The translations under genes were made by a program, and so were the position numbers. A stretch of DNA of 64,000 nt, taken from the NCBI GenBank assembly GCA_008508345.1, contig QNGE01000857.1:151554-215553 (forward strand), given 5' to 3'. The stretch comes from Paragonimus westermani (lineage: Eukaryota; Platyhelminthes; Trematoda; Plagiorchiida; Troglotrematidae). The notes beneath the pieces are model-generated. The model was given only the letters and a program-made list of their open reading frames with translations. It ran no database searches and was not told the DNA's origin. Below are positions 12,527 through 25,594 of the stretch, in pieces (the first letter of the stretch is position 1; every line of letters begins with the position of its first letter).

Positions 12527-13451
12527 CTGATGAGGAGAAAACGGGTGAGAAAAAGCGTGCGGAAAGATAAAAGGTTCATTGACTTATACATACATGTACG
12601 GAAGACGTACGAACAACTGCGTGCGAGTGCACAGAGAAAATAAATTGATAGGCGAACAATATGTGAGGATAGCACACAGTATTTCCAACACAAAAAACGT
12701 TTGAACAGACTGCGCTGATCCAAACAGCGATGGGTTGTAAGATGGGATGGAAACGGAAACAATCCTGTTTACAAGCAGTCAAATGTTCTTAATCCATCTG
12801 CGGGTGAATTTATCCGTAAATAACTAATAGCCAATGACAACTATGAGAAACACAATACTTTAACATTAGGCATATTAATTTCGAATGGACTTATAAGACA
12901 ACTCGAGTATTTTTTGAGACAATCGAGTACGGAGTTCAATCCGATTCATGTAAACCCTTATTTTTTTTACAACGATCAGACAGACGATCTACTAATGCGA
13001 ACCTGAGAACAGCAGTCTATATGAACTAGGCGCTTGGACGATGACCTTTTAGAACAATCAGGCTGTTCATACGAACTTGTTCCACATCGTTTATAATCTA
13101 TATGGTTAAAAAATCTTTTCTGGCGATCTGCTAATCAGGTTCTTATGAAAATCAAACGCGCGGAGATGGAGATAAAAAAAATGACCGTAGTGAAAGTTTG
13201 GTTAACGTCAAGTTCACATCAACCGGAAAGAAACGAAGAAGCAAATTAGATGTGAAAACAATTTAATTTTAGAAATGCAAAATAATTAAGCGGGATATCC
13301 ACAAATAGGCACATCAGTTGGTTGAACAAACAAACGTAAGTGAAAGAAAACAGTACAAACGAATATTGGACGGAACACGGCTTTGTCAAGGCAAAAACGC
13401 ATGTAGTCAAAATCAGACCAAACACCAGCACCAAAAACACTGTTAGCTTAC
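12527..13451 (-). other. Spectraplakin intron, 0.9 kb
   Basis: Defined by GTAAGC at 13451 and AG at 12528-12527. Nothing recognised inside. Confidence 0.85.
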
Positions 13452-13603
13452 TCTCGATAGATTTGTTCAGTGTGTACATAGCGACCGGTGCGCAAATGTT
13501 GAACTTGATTAAAAAGCCCGTTCAACTTGTTCTCCACTAAGTCCAACTGTTCGTTCCACCGTTCCGGCTGCCCGTCTGTTAAATCTGCGGGATTGGAATT
13601 GGA
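13452..13603 (-). CDS. MACF1-like: Spectraplakin exon: plakin domain repeat, LRTGRYVHTEQIYR segment
   Basis: This exon of 50 codons plus two bases (residues 370-419) sits after a 4.6-kb intron. After a short SNSNPADLTDGQPER stretch it reads WNEQLDLVENKLNGLFNQVQ, then HLRTGRYVHTEQIYR. The family has a matching segment, (D/E)L......I..LF.DVQ.L(K/R)(D/E)GR(H/Y)....Q(M/I)YR. The acceptor CAACCGTTTTAG at 13604 keeps phase 0 with the previous exon. A nearer, more pyrimidine-rich AG at 13585 would break the frame, so I rejected it. The donor is GTAAGC. The two trailing bases GA join the T of the next exon to give Asp, so EQIYR-D-VCTLHQRF is continuous and aligns to EQMYRRVYRLHERL in plectin. Confidence 0.9.
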
Positions 13604-16600
13604 CTAAAACGGTTGGCGAGTACGTACGCCGAGAAAAAGACGAAAAGGAGGGGCGAGGACAGCGTCAGAGATGCGGACAACAGGTTGTAGTCAATGATGG
13701 ACACGTAGCGCGAGCTATGAAACTAGGATAAGAAATTTAAGCACTAGTCAATAACTGAAACATCATCCAGTTAGCTTAATGAGGTCAGTCGCTATACCCT
13801 AACTGAGGAATCTTGGTCACCGCGTCATCGAGTGAGCGAATGGGAGCGATTCCACCCGTCCTATAACCAAGATGATCCCATAAGCCAAACAGTGTTCGCA
13901 AAAAACTATAGTCAAGTGTTCCGGTATTATCATTCGGTCGTGGATAATGGAGCACGGGTTATCAAGCTCGTTCCAAAATCACGAAGATGGGGTTACAAAA
14001 TTCGGTCGGGACACGAAATATGCACAACTGGTAAGCTCTACCAACGGCGAAACTTGAGTCCAGTTCATCCTTGACAGTCAATTAAATTTCAGTATTATGT
14101 AGCATGTGAATGTAAACACACCTGGAACCCATTAGAAATAACAGGTCACGATCAACTGAGGAGTGTACAATCAATGACCACTGAAGAAAAATCAGGAAAT
14201 CAAGAAAGCAAACGTGAAAGTTAATCAAGCAAACGTTTCTATCCACATAAAGGGGCATCATCACAAAGGCATTTGCTGCAGTTCACATTGGTGATGTGTG
14301 GGATCACGCGACGCATTCATGCTGGCAAATGGGCATGACACGTCCGCGTGATGTGCCACTGACTGCCCCTCACGCATTGTGTGCGCGTCCAACGTTCGAC
14401 CAATAACCAAACGGAGTTGGCATCACATCGACCATGGGAACTAATCGCACACGTCTCTGACTCACACAGTGCGCATTGCTTTAAACTTAATTGAATGCTC
14501 TGTATCTTCTTGTTGGTGTCGTTGCAATAAACCCTTCTATTTGTCTACTATCACCCTATGAACATAGCAGGCAGGCGAGACAAAAAATGGACTCGATAGA
14601 GGACTTCACGGTTCATAAATTCAGTCCTTCCAAATCCACCTTTTTTATGCAGATTGCAAGTGTCTCACATCGGGCATTGATTACGCACGTTTGCATCTCT
14701 ATCACAGACTTGCAAACCGCAGTTACGTATGACCCCAATACTGCAGTAGGATGACGTGATTACAAGTGTCTGAGACAGACATGAAGCGCCATCAGATGAA
14801 CGACATTGCTGATGACCGACAAGCTGCTCGAAAAGAGAACGAATGGATAAACGTACTTTCAGAATAATCTACTCCTGTCTATTTTACTCATAATTTGATG
14901 CACCCATAATCAACGAATTGATTGAGATTTGCAAAGTTTGATGATTATCACTTACACTGCATGGCTCACTTTCGTCCACGTTCTCATTCACTCAGCCGAG
15001 TTCGATCCCACTAGATGGCACGATCAAAGGAACTCAACACGACAAACTAGTGTGGTGGAATCCATGGATTTATTGACCTGATCGCACCTAGTGCGAGATC
15101 ACTAGAGTAGTGGACGAAATACACGAATACAAGGACTCCAGGTCGACTCTCGATCCAGAGGCGGATACGCACAAAGGAAATTAAAATCTAACTCTTTCAA
15201 AAGTGGGGATTGTCTGAAGAGCGTGTACACAATCAGGACAGTTGTGATCGAACACGACTGGTGTTCGGTTGGTAAGAAAATAAATAATTGCCTCATAATG
15301 TGGAATCAACTCAACACAGTCAAATGAAAGAGACCACAGTCAAGGAACGTAAAGGTGGGAGTGGGTACGGGGAAACACCAGAATTCCACTTCGTAAATCT
15401 CATGGTTTGTTGTCAGGACAAACTTACTGATGCTTAAACGATGAACAGGAATATGGAATACCGTTAAACTCTTTTACGCAGTCTACTGGGTGTGGGGAAA
15501 TTATATTAGAGAACCAAATGTACAGCAGGTGAAACAAGTAGTTATTTTCTGCACCTGCTACGTATCCGACACATAGGCTATAGCAGTAAACTAAAGCCCA
15601 CGCAGTTGCCAGTAAAATAGGGTTGGGTGAAATATGGATTAATTGATCCACAAGGTAATCGATTTACAACGCATATACACATGGGAAAACAAGGGCAAAT
15701 ACCGTGGAAGTGATCTTAACTGGTGGCATCCAAGTCCAATTGAGAGTTTCGTTAGCTCATACGAATAAGCTGCGATGTCTTGAATTGGGGCAACAGAATT
15801 CCAAACATGAGAGTGGGCGTGGGGTCAGCGAAGAGACGTAGATGACTGAGCAAATTAGCGCAAGATGGAAATAGTTCGACAGCGGCTAACTGAAAGGCTC
15901 GCCGAGGTAAAAAGCAGGTAGGAAGGAATTAAATATGCATACTCATTGGCATGGAACAGTCGGCTGTATTACGCCGATAATCTTTTCGCAGGCCAATACT
16001 AGGATGAACACTGTTACCGTAGGTGTAACGATGAAAACAGCTTTGAGTGTGGAGAGAGACGAGCACCTAACTCATTCACACATTGCATCTAGGATGGTGG
16101 AGCGGACGGTGCCCTAGTTCGCTAGGACAGTTAAACCAAAAAACAACCAGCACCTAGTTTCGGCTTCCGAAAGATTTTGAAAACTTCAGCAAAAAGTGAC
16201 GAAGCACCAACAAATCATGTAAGCAAAGGCCCAATGTCTGTTTAGGGCTAACCCCCATATCCAATCGAGTCATTTTATTGCCAGAATACGCTCATAGCTC
16301 TATGGACGATGTTTCTTCCGTACGTTTTGAATAGTAAAAGGGGTTGAAGAACAAGATAAGAACAATCACTATATGTACCATAACATGGCCTACATTGAGT
16401 ATCTTGTGTTTTTACCACCCGTCACGACGTCTCTATTAAAGCAAACGTAAGCTTCCTAAACTGGGAAACGGTCCGGGTTGATGAACACCATGCCTTAAAC
16501 AGCCCCATACCTATGCAGTGTTGTTCAGAGCTGAGGGAAAGGTTTCTTTTCTCCAATCTACCTACTTCTGTGAGTATAACGACAGCGAAGACATGTGTGT

Positions 16601-18210
16601 TTTCTATCCAAATGTCTTGTCATTCTTTCTATTATATCTGTGACTAATACTTTCCATCACTTTTACTCGATTTGTTTAAATCAGTCACTGCCTCACAAAC
16701 AGTGTGACATTGGTCACTTAGATCTTTGTATAATCGTAATGTGTAAGAGAAACGTAAACGCAGAACAACTGCGTTTTGCACCACGCTTACACTACAATAA
16801 CAAGCATAAGAACTGCTGCTACATATTTAATAGAATTAGCTCAGTCGCCCACAAAACCTTATGCCGTCCTTGGTGGACGTCTTCCTCGGGCGAACACTTC
16901 CAGAAGAATCTTCAACAATGAATTCACTGTCTTGGACTTCCGTTAACCCTCGTATGACAATCCAGTGTCAAGATTAGCTATCAGTCCACATTCCGTTATC
17001 CCGTCAGACTGATACGAACTTTGAGTTGAACACTGAACGCTTTTCAAAACCGCCTGCGTTCAGGAAAGCCACATGTAGTCGAATGATTCACTTGCAGTTT
17101 GGAGCAATTACGTAGTTACTTGCAGAGACACTCAGCTTAGAAGATCAGTTACTTAAGCACGGAAGAAAGAGAAACGGAACCTTGACAGTATGATTATGTT
17201 GCGGTCAAAAATGGGTGTGATGTTGGGAGGGACGGTGTATTTTGGTCTAAGGTGTACATCGTAACCGCACATTCGAACGTACGCGATATACCTCACCCAA
17301 ACAGGGAATAAGGAGGAAGCGAAAAACTTTACATCCGATAGTTGAAAGTCAGTGTCGTGACAGCTCATTAAATAGATTAAGTTTAAAAATGCACCGTACC
17401 ATAATGTAATTAGGTCAAAACGATACACGTATGCCTAAGACAGGCTAACTGCAAGAACGGCCCAGCAACGTTTGCCTGACTTCCTTGAATTCGTCAAGAG
17501 CGAGCATCCAGTTTTCACACTACAAAGTGACATACAAGATCGCATATGGCAGACTGGGCCGTCCATAACAACACAGAGACAACTTTGGCAACCAGACTAC
17601 AATCGGTTAACGAGTAATTACGGGCAAAGGCGTCGTTACCTTTGACCTACTGCGAAAACAATACATCACCAATGGCCGATACTGCGACTTTACCGTTCCT
17701 GGACTAGACAAAGAAAAAGGTCCAATTTGGGAATAAAGAAGAGCGGGACGCGTGCAACCCAAAGGGTGAGGCTTCTAGGTCGAAACTCAAACAATCAACG
17801 TCAAGATGCCTAGACATTGCAAACAAACAAAAAAAGGTATCCGGAAGACAGCTTGATTACGACTACACTGATGGACTTTACACCATATACACTTCAGCCG
17901 AACCACGATAAAAGTCATCCCATTGAACTCGGTAAACCGCCGTTCCACTAAAAGTGTCCAGGCAGATGTCAAATCAGCCACAGGGTCCTTAGCATCAGAG
18001 ACGAGCAAAATCAAAGGATCCAAAATTATAGGTGATTGTTCTTACTCCCCTTTGCACATACAACCAATGGTCACTACGTACGCTACAGGGTGATAAGAGG
18101 GGAGGACAAAAGAGGTGGGTTAGCATTCTCCATTGAGTTCACACAACACCGAGGAGTACAAATCAGTAGCTCATAGCGGTACCAGCAAAACAGGGATATG
18201 CAAAACTCAC
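13604..18210 (-). other. Spectraplakin intron, 4.6 kb
   Basis: Contains a GC-richer patch at 14290-14420 and T-rich plus-strand islands at 14490-14760 and 16260-16920. The latter includes a 108-codon plus frame (16595-16921) of no recognised family. No further spectraplakin exon is needed here, because the flanking exons join in phase. Confidence 0.75.
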
Positions 18211-18432
18211 TTCCGGCACATGACGTTCTAGTGCAACCAGCTGAGATTCAACCGATTTGCACTCGCGTGTCGCACGATTTCCGGCCCACTGAAGTCGGTC
18301 CAACCGATGGGCTTCACTGCGCGCGGCCAGTTCGCGTTCCTGTAATGCCAAATCGTACTCTCCCCATAGCCGATTGATTTGCTCAATGCACAAGAACGAC
18401 TCATTCGGCAACTTTCCACATCGAATGGCAGG
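18211..18432 (-). CDS. MACF1-like: Spectraplakin exon: plakin domain spectrin repeat
   Basis: This 74-codon exon (residues 296-369) has the acceptor CTTTGTCTGATTAG and the donor GTGAGT, phase 0 at both ends. The peptide runs from PAIRCGKLPNES through INRLWGEYDLALQERELAAR to LDRLQWAGNRATRECKSVES. It corresponds to the first plakin-domain repeat in plectin and dystonin (I...W..L..A..ERE..LR.E..RLE.LQ). Heptad-like hydrophobic spacing and high charge fit a three-helix spectrin repeat. The family uses this rod to space the actin-binding head from downstream modules. The 274-base intron before it is one of the two shortest in the gene. Confidence 0.9.
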
Positions 18433-18706
18433 CTAATCAGACAAAGCGGGTGGGATCAGTAGCAAGTAAAGTGATATGGATAAACACGTTGAAAAGAAAA
18501 CCAAGGAAGAGGATATCTCAACGAGCATTGAAGAGCATATCGCAGAAACAAACACGTTCTACGCACGCAAGTCGACTTTCAAGTTGAGATGATTGGAACA
18601 TAGTGACTCGGATAAGCGAACTGGAAAAGTTCGTGTCTGGTTAGACGAGCCAAACAAACTGCACAAAAATGCGGGAAACTAACTCGTTGAAAATGGGAAA
18701 ACCAAC

Positions 18707-19107
18707 CTTTAATTCTTCATACATTCGAACAAGTTGCTGACGCTCCCTTTCCCTACGCGGGCGATCCTCAAGACGATGTCGCTTGATCTCTCCGATAACG
18801 CGTTGCTGAACTAATTTTAAATCGGGCGGGAAATTCCTCGCCGACATCTGATCCGTGGTCAAGCGCAACCACTGTGCAAGATCAGTTGCTAGTGTTCGAC
18901 ATTCGGTCCAACGAGAGTTAAGTTCGTTGGTGGACTGAATAGTCGAAGAGGCGACAGCAGCTGACTTAGATGGTGCCACCGTATCTTGCGTGACACCAGG
19001 ATAAAACGCAGGCATTGGAGGCACAAATGGCGTTTCGACCACCAGAGACTCATACAATGAAGCAACATAGGTCATGATTGAGCGCTCGTCCGTGGTGGCT
19101 GCCAAAT
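18707..19107 (-). CDS. MACF1-like: Spectraplakin exon: end of CH2 and start of plakin domain
   Basis: This is the largest exon in the window, 401 bases, residues about 162-295. It opens with D-LAATTDERSIMTYVASLYES, which matches the last CH2 helix of the family (DEKS(I/V)(I/M)TYVSSLY). A proline-, serine- and alanine-rich connector of roughly 40 residues follows. The plakin domain then begins with NELNSRWTECRTLATDLAQW, and the exon ends in a charged helix (RPRRERERQQLVRMYEELK). Plectin and MACF1 have the same order: CH2, a short connector, then a helix with W.....L...L..W. The donor is GTTGGT, weaker than consensus but in phase 0 and at a sensible place. Confidence 0.92.
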
Positions 19108-21317
19108 CTGCAACGAGAGTGGAGGGGGAAATAACACGAGATTGAAGTCCAATCGATTTGGGTCTAAGAACTGGGAATTCCATAGAGAAAACCAAAGTCA
19201 GAGAGAAAGTTCGTGCCAGCTGGCCAATAAGTACCAACAAGCGTGTCAAAAGAATCTGATCTAAATCATACGGTAACCTAGGGAACACAAACGGGTAAGG
19301 ATGACAATCAAACAGCCGTAACCAACATGAAAACAATCTTCTCCAACACCGCACATCTGACGACCAAACTAATGCAGTCCCGTACCCGTTTGAGTTAACT
19401 ATGAATTAATCATTGAACCATGACTACTCCAAGAACCACTTTTCCATGTTTTATAATAAAATGAAAGTTAGCAATTACCTGTAATTCCTATATGTAACAA
19501 GGTTAATGAAAGCATTGGGAGAATCGTATACTCATGTACATCATTAATTGTACCACAGATGAAGTGATTAGAGGAAAAGCGCATTTCTTCATAGAAATAT
19601 TGCAACAGTCCGTAACAAGAAGGCGATTAATCTGCCTCGTTATAATTGCAACATGTCTGCACTCTTTTCCGATAAGCCGTGTTAACCCCAATAGCTGGGA
19701 ATATACCAAACGACCAATGTAGATAGCGTTTAAGACATTATCCAAGACCTGGCAAATTTATCATTTATTCCGTATGGGTGATTCAGTTTAGATGCTGTGT
19801 TTCAACGTTATCATTCAGATCTAAACTGTTAGGTGATAGTTTCAAAAATTCCAAGGTTGTGGGAAGTTTGATATGTAAAAGGGGTGCTAACATTAGATTA
19901 ATCAGCCAAACAACCATAATATCTAAGAGGCGTAAAAGACATAATCATACAGAAAAACAAAGTGTTCTGTCAAATGGTGTGACAGTACTCTTTAACGGTC
20001 TTAGTAACTGTCTGAATGAACTCGTTACTATCAACTGTGTCCTTGTTTGTGGATCAATTAGAACTTTTGTCGATAAACGATAGCAAGGCAGCAATGAATA
20101 GCTGTACGTTTTTACGCTTGATTCTCCTCGGCCGTCAAAATAAACATCACCGATCACTTTGATTCTTACAAATTACAATCACTGAAAATTAACCTTGAAT
20201 GAATACTTTGTAGTCGAAGTAAATTGACCGTTAACACAGTGGATAGCGGTCGTGCACAACTGAGACGATTTCGTATTTTAATCTATTCTGGTCTTTTGTC
20301 CTAACCGAGCAATTTGCCACACTAAGCAAAAAGACGCAATTTCGTTTTAAAAAACCGTAGTTAAACTCGAGGTCTTGTATTGTTGCATGTGTTTTCAGTA
20401 ATTTACCGTAGTTACTATTAACCCTGAAGTATGTGTGATTAGCGTCTTACTTTAAGGCTAGTAGTATTTTGTCCGCGAAATGTGTTAGTTATTTGGATAA
20501 GAACCGAGGTTCAAGTGCTGTACGATCCCAGACGCTGCGTTTATGTGACCATGCGTGTGGTTACGGTAAAACTACCCGGATAGTGACAAAAACCGAGAAT
20601 AACCGTTTTCAATGTTTTCGAAGTCAACGTGACGTGTAGTGATGATGTTTCCGCGGATGAAGAAAACGTTTACAGCCAGTAAATATCCACCTGGACGATC
20701 ACTCAACACCCTGCGAGCAGGATAAAAAAGAGACGTATTCTTGTGTTGAGAACGGAAAGTACGTTGGCTATCATCCTGAACAGTGTCAAGCTTAGGCAAG
20801 AGAATTCATGTTCTTGTCTACTAAAGCAGATATCTAAGTGCAAAAACTGCATACTGGATTGTCATATTCAGTCCACAGGGAAATAACTAACGGGAAACAA
20901 GGTAGCACGTACTCAATGATGACTGAATCTATAGCTGTAATTTTTAGGCATAGGGTACCAATCATCAAGCAGAGATTCGGACGTGCGCTAGTTGTTGTCT
21001 GGTTAGTCCATGGATAAATGCAGCAATACCGAACGTGCACGGTGCAAACGGGATTGCAGAAATCCACAACAAAAAATGTATAAGATTCCCTAAAATAGCG
21101 ATCGAGCTGCTTCTTCAGCTTCAACGGTGGACAACAGACAACATACGCATAATTTAATAGGACATAAACGCACATTAGAATGGAGAGTATACAATTTAAA
21201 CAGTACTGTCAAAGCGTTTATCAGGAGCTGAGGTGAAACCAATCTACGTCAAACATGCATGAATTTCGGTTGAGACAGTCTGTTTGGAACCGCCAACAAA
21301 ACCAGCATCAAACTCAC
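19108..21317 (-). other. Spectraplakin intron, 2.2 kb
   Basis: Defined by GTGAGT at 21317 and AG at 19109-19108. The plus strand is T-rich at 19440-20560. Open plus (19778-20083) and minus (20834-21175) stretches have no recognisable content. Confidence 0.8.
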
Positions 21318-21433
21318 CCTCAGCATCAAACAGTCGGGCTACCTGAAGTTCCCGCAGAGCCAAGTTGAATGCAAGTTCCAGGTTTTGATTGGCGCTCTGA
21401 CGATCGACCACTTGGAAATCAACCAACTCCGGC
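21318..21433 (-). CDS. MACF1-like: Spectraplakin exon: second half of CH2
   Basis: This 116-base exon follows a 212-base intron. Its first base G completes an AGG arginine codon split across the junction, giving HRYR then PELVDFQVVDRQSANQNLEL, followed by AFNLALRELQVARLFDAE. Spectraplakins have RP(D/E)LVD.......N.ENL..AF..AE..LGV.RLLDAEDV at this place. The donor is GTGAGT after GAG-G, phase 1, and the split codon becomes Asp in the next exon. CH2 is the weaker actin-binding half of the tandem pair in the family. Frame and content make this assignment secure. Confidence 0.93.
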
Positions 21434-21645
21434 CTGGTATATCATACGACAGACGGGAAAAAATAACACGTCGATTGAACCTCGATAGAGAAGAATACGT
21501 ATTGCCTAATAAATTAAAAACTGGTAGTCAGAAACGAGTCATATGGGACACAACTCTCAATCAAACAATAGAGAAACCTGATAGAACTGCAAACTCTACA
21601 ATGTGCTTAATGGGATACAAAGAATAGAAAACAAAACCCGCTCAC

Positions 21646-21842
21646 CTGTATCGATGGAGGATGGCCAAAAAGGCTCGACCGTCCCGCCAAGAATCTGAAA
21701 AATCCCGTACAAACACTCCCGGATAGCCGGCTGTGACGGAACGGCACCAGGCGAGTAAACTTTGTCTCGCAGCTTCGTCCACCGAGATATCTGTATTCAA
21801 CGTCGTGCTAACTCCCGGCTGGTTCTGCAACACTTCTGTGAG
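21646..21842 (-). CDS. MACF1-like: Spectraplakin exon: CH1-CH2 linker and first half of CH2
   Basis: The exon holds 65 codons plus two bases (residues 58-122) and ends with AG|GTGAGC. I chose the acceptor at 21843 because it has a strong pyrimidine tract ending in TTCCTCACAG and restores phase 0 with the preceding ILHFQ exon. The frame stays open upstream, so a longer exon cannot be excluded. The first 25 or so residues form a polar linker. CH2 then starts at about residue 84 with [15 protein letters not shown], then [19 protein letters not shown]. The W.DG.AF..(L/I)(I/L)HRYRP block is diagnostic of the second CH domain in plakins. The linker looks about ten residues longer than in vertebrate MACF1 and dystonin as I recall them. 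Confidence 0.92.
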
Positions 21843-24800
21843 CTGTGAGGAACGAGCACCGGTGGAAGAGAGAGTGATCGGACTATCACGGAGTGAGGTT
21901 CGAGAATAGTTATAAGGGAAGATTGGTCGCCTGAATTTTGTCAAATCCAGCCAATTCGTCACTGACCGCCACCTATGCATGGCAGTATGGATGTGAACCA
22001 ATGAATACACAATCGAAATAAAGAGAGAGAAAGAGCGAAGTCCGAGTCGAGCATTTCACACACGTGAGTGTTTCACTTCTACGGCCAACCAGATCGCACC
22101 CCTTTGATCGATCAGCAAGGACCGAGAGAGCCTGCACTGCAACCTACACATGCATACACTCCACACGTGATGAGAGCGCCCAACACAGACGGATATGCAA
22201 ACAGGCCACTAGATACAAGTGGAGTCCAAGTGGCGCAGCATGCGGAATATGCGGAAATATGTTCGCGAAAACACCAGACCGAACTGAAAAGTGAGATCGC
22301 CACAAAGCCGTGCCCACCTTGAATGGAACATGCGGGGTGTAGACAATTACACACATCACTCAATTTAGCAGGCTAATCGAAAAACGATGTGCATTACGAC
22401 CTGTGGATCCTTATTACGAGGACACTATGACACGATAACACGAGGGCTCGGGGGATATTGAAATGACATCAGTTTTCCAGTTAAAGTATGAAGGATCACA
22501 CAAGTCAGGTGCTCAGCGAAGTAGAACACATGAAGAACGTTGCTCCTGGGTTTACTTAATAGCAGTGCGGTTCAACACCAGTATTTGGAAAAGGCAAACA
22601 TGCAATGGTTATGAAGAAACAACGCCCCCTGCAGGGGAGTGAAAAATATTTCATAATCATAGTCTGAAATACACCACTGATTGACACCGATCCCTAAACA
22701 CCATAGGGCCATGAGAAGAAAGCAGGTCCCAGTTTAAAGACAAAAGCGAGGGAACAGTGGGACCTAATTCCAAAGAATCCACATACATAAATTCAAGCAC
22801 TTGACACTTTGCAAATAAACATTTTGAACGACTGCAAAAGTCGCTCGATACATGGATGAAATGGACTTGTAACCCTCTGCTTTGGATAGGAAATCGATCG
22901 TACAGAGACATATTTCTCAGATAAAAACGTCCTTTACCAATTTAATTTCACGGAAACCTAAAAGCCTATAACAGTGCTGATGAATTTGCTCTCCGTCAAG
23001 GAGAAACAGTAAAGTCTAAAACGAATTGGGCCAATATTTGGATCACGTAGCGTCAACCGGTCGAGTATCTCGAACACAAATGAATGAACTCAGGCCACGG
23101 CTGTAAAAGTACATTAGGTATGAGTACGCAACGAGGCTTAGATGGGGAATGCCGGACAAAATCCGACAGACTACTCTGCGTGCAAAAATAATCCGATGAT
23201 GTGTCAATCTATGCACTACGGTGAAGACTCCTGCCCTACAGTTTATGAAGCAGGATATGCCTCAAGTACCTGTATTACAGATACCTGTGCGAAACCAGAC
23301 GCAACGTATTGTCATGCCTAGGCCCGACATGGAAGCTTAAGGTCACATAGTGACCGACTTCTTCGTCGAGTCATTTTTCATAATGCATCAGTGTCCATTG
23401 TTTCTGTAATCGCAGCCAGGATGCCCTTCGGACCCTACGGGAACAAGTCTCGACATCAAAGATGAGCTGCATGGCAGATGAGCATACGGCTATAAAATGT
23501 GTCCCAGGCATCGGAGCCCACATAGCCACGAAAACATATCTGTGACATGTACATTCTCAAAGCACGAAGGTGCTCCGTGGCTCCTGGTCCTCGTGCCACA
23601 TCTGGAGTCGAAACCGAACGCTGTTAGGAAAACTAGTGGACGAGAAGTACGTCCAAAATATGCGCCCAAACGAGTTAGTTATCCATTACAACATCACTGA
23701 AAGAATTGCCCACTGAGTGTTTAGTGTAACCTATAAAAAAGCGCATGCGGTAGGCAACCATTCAGTTACCTCGTAAATGTTACCTTTGCAGGCAACACAA
23801 ATGTTTGGCCATATGACAGATTAACAGAGGATCAGTGGAGATCGATGTATTGGCTCCAACTGTTACGTACACACTGGCGTAGTTAATGAGGACATATTTC
23901 CCAGAAAACCACTAGTGAAGTGTTTAGCAACCAAACAACATCCAGTGACTTCCTCGTAGCCAAGACAACCGGGTCGACATAGAATGGATGGACCAGAAGA
24001 TGAGTGCGCACAAAGACGAAACCGGAAATACACGAACATGAAAACGCACGTGCGCAACAACAGACGCTTGCTTTCTTTGACCGACTAAATGGCGATCGAG
24101 AAGGGAATGAAGTAAACTCATGGCCAAATTAGGTAATAGGTTAAAAAGCCCGGTTACAATGAGAAGCTAAAAAATGCAGAAGGATCAACAACCTCAGAGA
24201 AATGCATTGCTGTTCAGTGATTGGACGTTAAAAGTACCTGGGAGAAACTGGTCCGGCGTCAGAAGGTAGTAGCAGTCAGTATTCGAGTACGATCATAGAG
24301 GACATGTGCAGTACATGTGATATAGCTGAGTAGGTGCTTAGAAGCTTGACTGGCCAATCAACGCTAAGGTGTGATGAAGAAAAACACGTGGAAATGCATA
24401 CAATGGAATCCAGCCCTTGAACCAGATAGAGCTGAGAGAAACTGCGAAACTGTAATGAGGTCATTTTGGTGTAGTGAAGCACACGAAAGAGAACGCGATC
24501 AAAATCCCCCACTACGAGCGTTGCGGACAATCAATGGTGAGCAACGGTTCCTAACTGTGTGTATTTGGTGCCACAGCTCCCTTTCACTTAGAATCCACAT
24601 AACCCCAGAAGAGGTTAGTGCTAAAACAACTCTAACGAGCAATACGATTTGATCGCAGATAGCCAAAACTATGAAAGCATCAGGAAAGTGTAAGTATACT
24701 ATGCAAATAAGAACGTTCACGGTCCATTTAGGTGGGGCGATGAAATTTAGAAAGATTTTTATAACGTCAATTAGATCGAACACATATTGACATCAGATTT

Positions 24801-25548
24801 GAAACGATAACATTCTAACGTATGCTACGACCAACAAGTAACGATTTCCGGTAAAGTGCCATAAAGAAGATGAGCCGGTCAAAGCACTGTGAATCAGACG
24901 GCATTGAACACTGCTTTAAAACGTTGTCCGTTATACACTGATGGTGTACTTAAGTTTGCAAAGATCGCTAACTTGAATGAAAGCGCATAGGTGGAACGAT
25001 TCACTCAATCTAGTCTCTAAAATAAACATCACCCCATAGGATAAGCAATGTTCAACAAAACAAGAAAGACGATCTATCCAATTTGTCTCTGGGCGACTTA
25101 GCGTGGACACACGTAGGTTGCCAGTTTGTTCGCTTGACCGTAGGATACACTGCCAAAGTTGCACTTAGATGGCATTTCATACCGTAGAAAGTTGAAACCG
25201 GCACTTATAACTTGTAAATCCGTGTGCAGTGTAGGAAAATGTTGATAGACAGCCAAAGTTTATTTAACATAGAGATCCGTCACACGAACACCAACCGTTC
25301 ATGCCCGGACACACTGAATGTGGTTAAAATCCATTGGCCGCCTGACAAATTTGTGACACCCAATAAAAGCCAATTGATTACGATCGACCGGGTAAAAGAA
25401 CAGATAATTCATAACGAAATCGTTAATTCCAGGATAAAGCAAAACGCCAAAATGTGTACAAATGGAGATCGTTCAAATTACTAACGTCTAACAGATTTGT
25501 CATAGAACAATTCTGACACAAAAACTATGCATATCAGACAGTAGGTGG

Positions 25549-25550
<2 letters not shown>

Positions 25551-25591
<41 letters not shown>
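25551..25591. repeat. (TA)20 microsatellite
   Basis: Twenty uninterrupted TA units lie in the 8.3-kb intron between the end of CH1 and the linker exon. It is flanked by unique sequence and is likely length-polymorphic. Confidence 0.97.

Positions 25592-25594
<3 letters not shown>

Noticed and set aside
13585..13603. Acceptor AG at 13585 for the exon ending at 13452
   Set aside because: It has the better pyrimidine tract but breaks the reading phase with the exon at 18211. The AG at 13604 keeps it.
17884..17987. Minus-strand open stretch (DPVADLTSAWTLLVERRF) considered as the exon between 18211 and 12526
   Set aside because: The exon at 13452-13603 fits far better in sequence (EQIYR motif) and in phase at both ends, leaving no place for this one.
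20834..21175. Minus-strand 113-codon open frame between two CH2 exons
   Set aside because: The exons on both sides join directly, and the peptide is not conserved-looking.
22064..22363. Cluster of overlapping open frames on both strands
   Set aside because: All frames are open because the segment is poor in stops. No frame has a recognisable motif.
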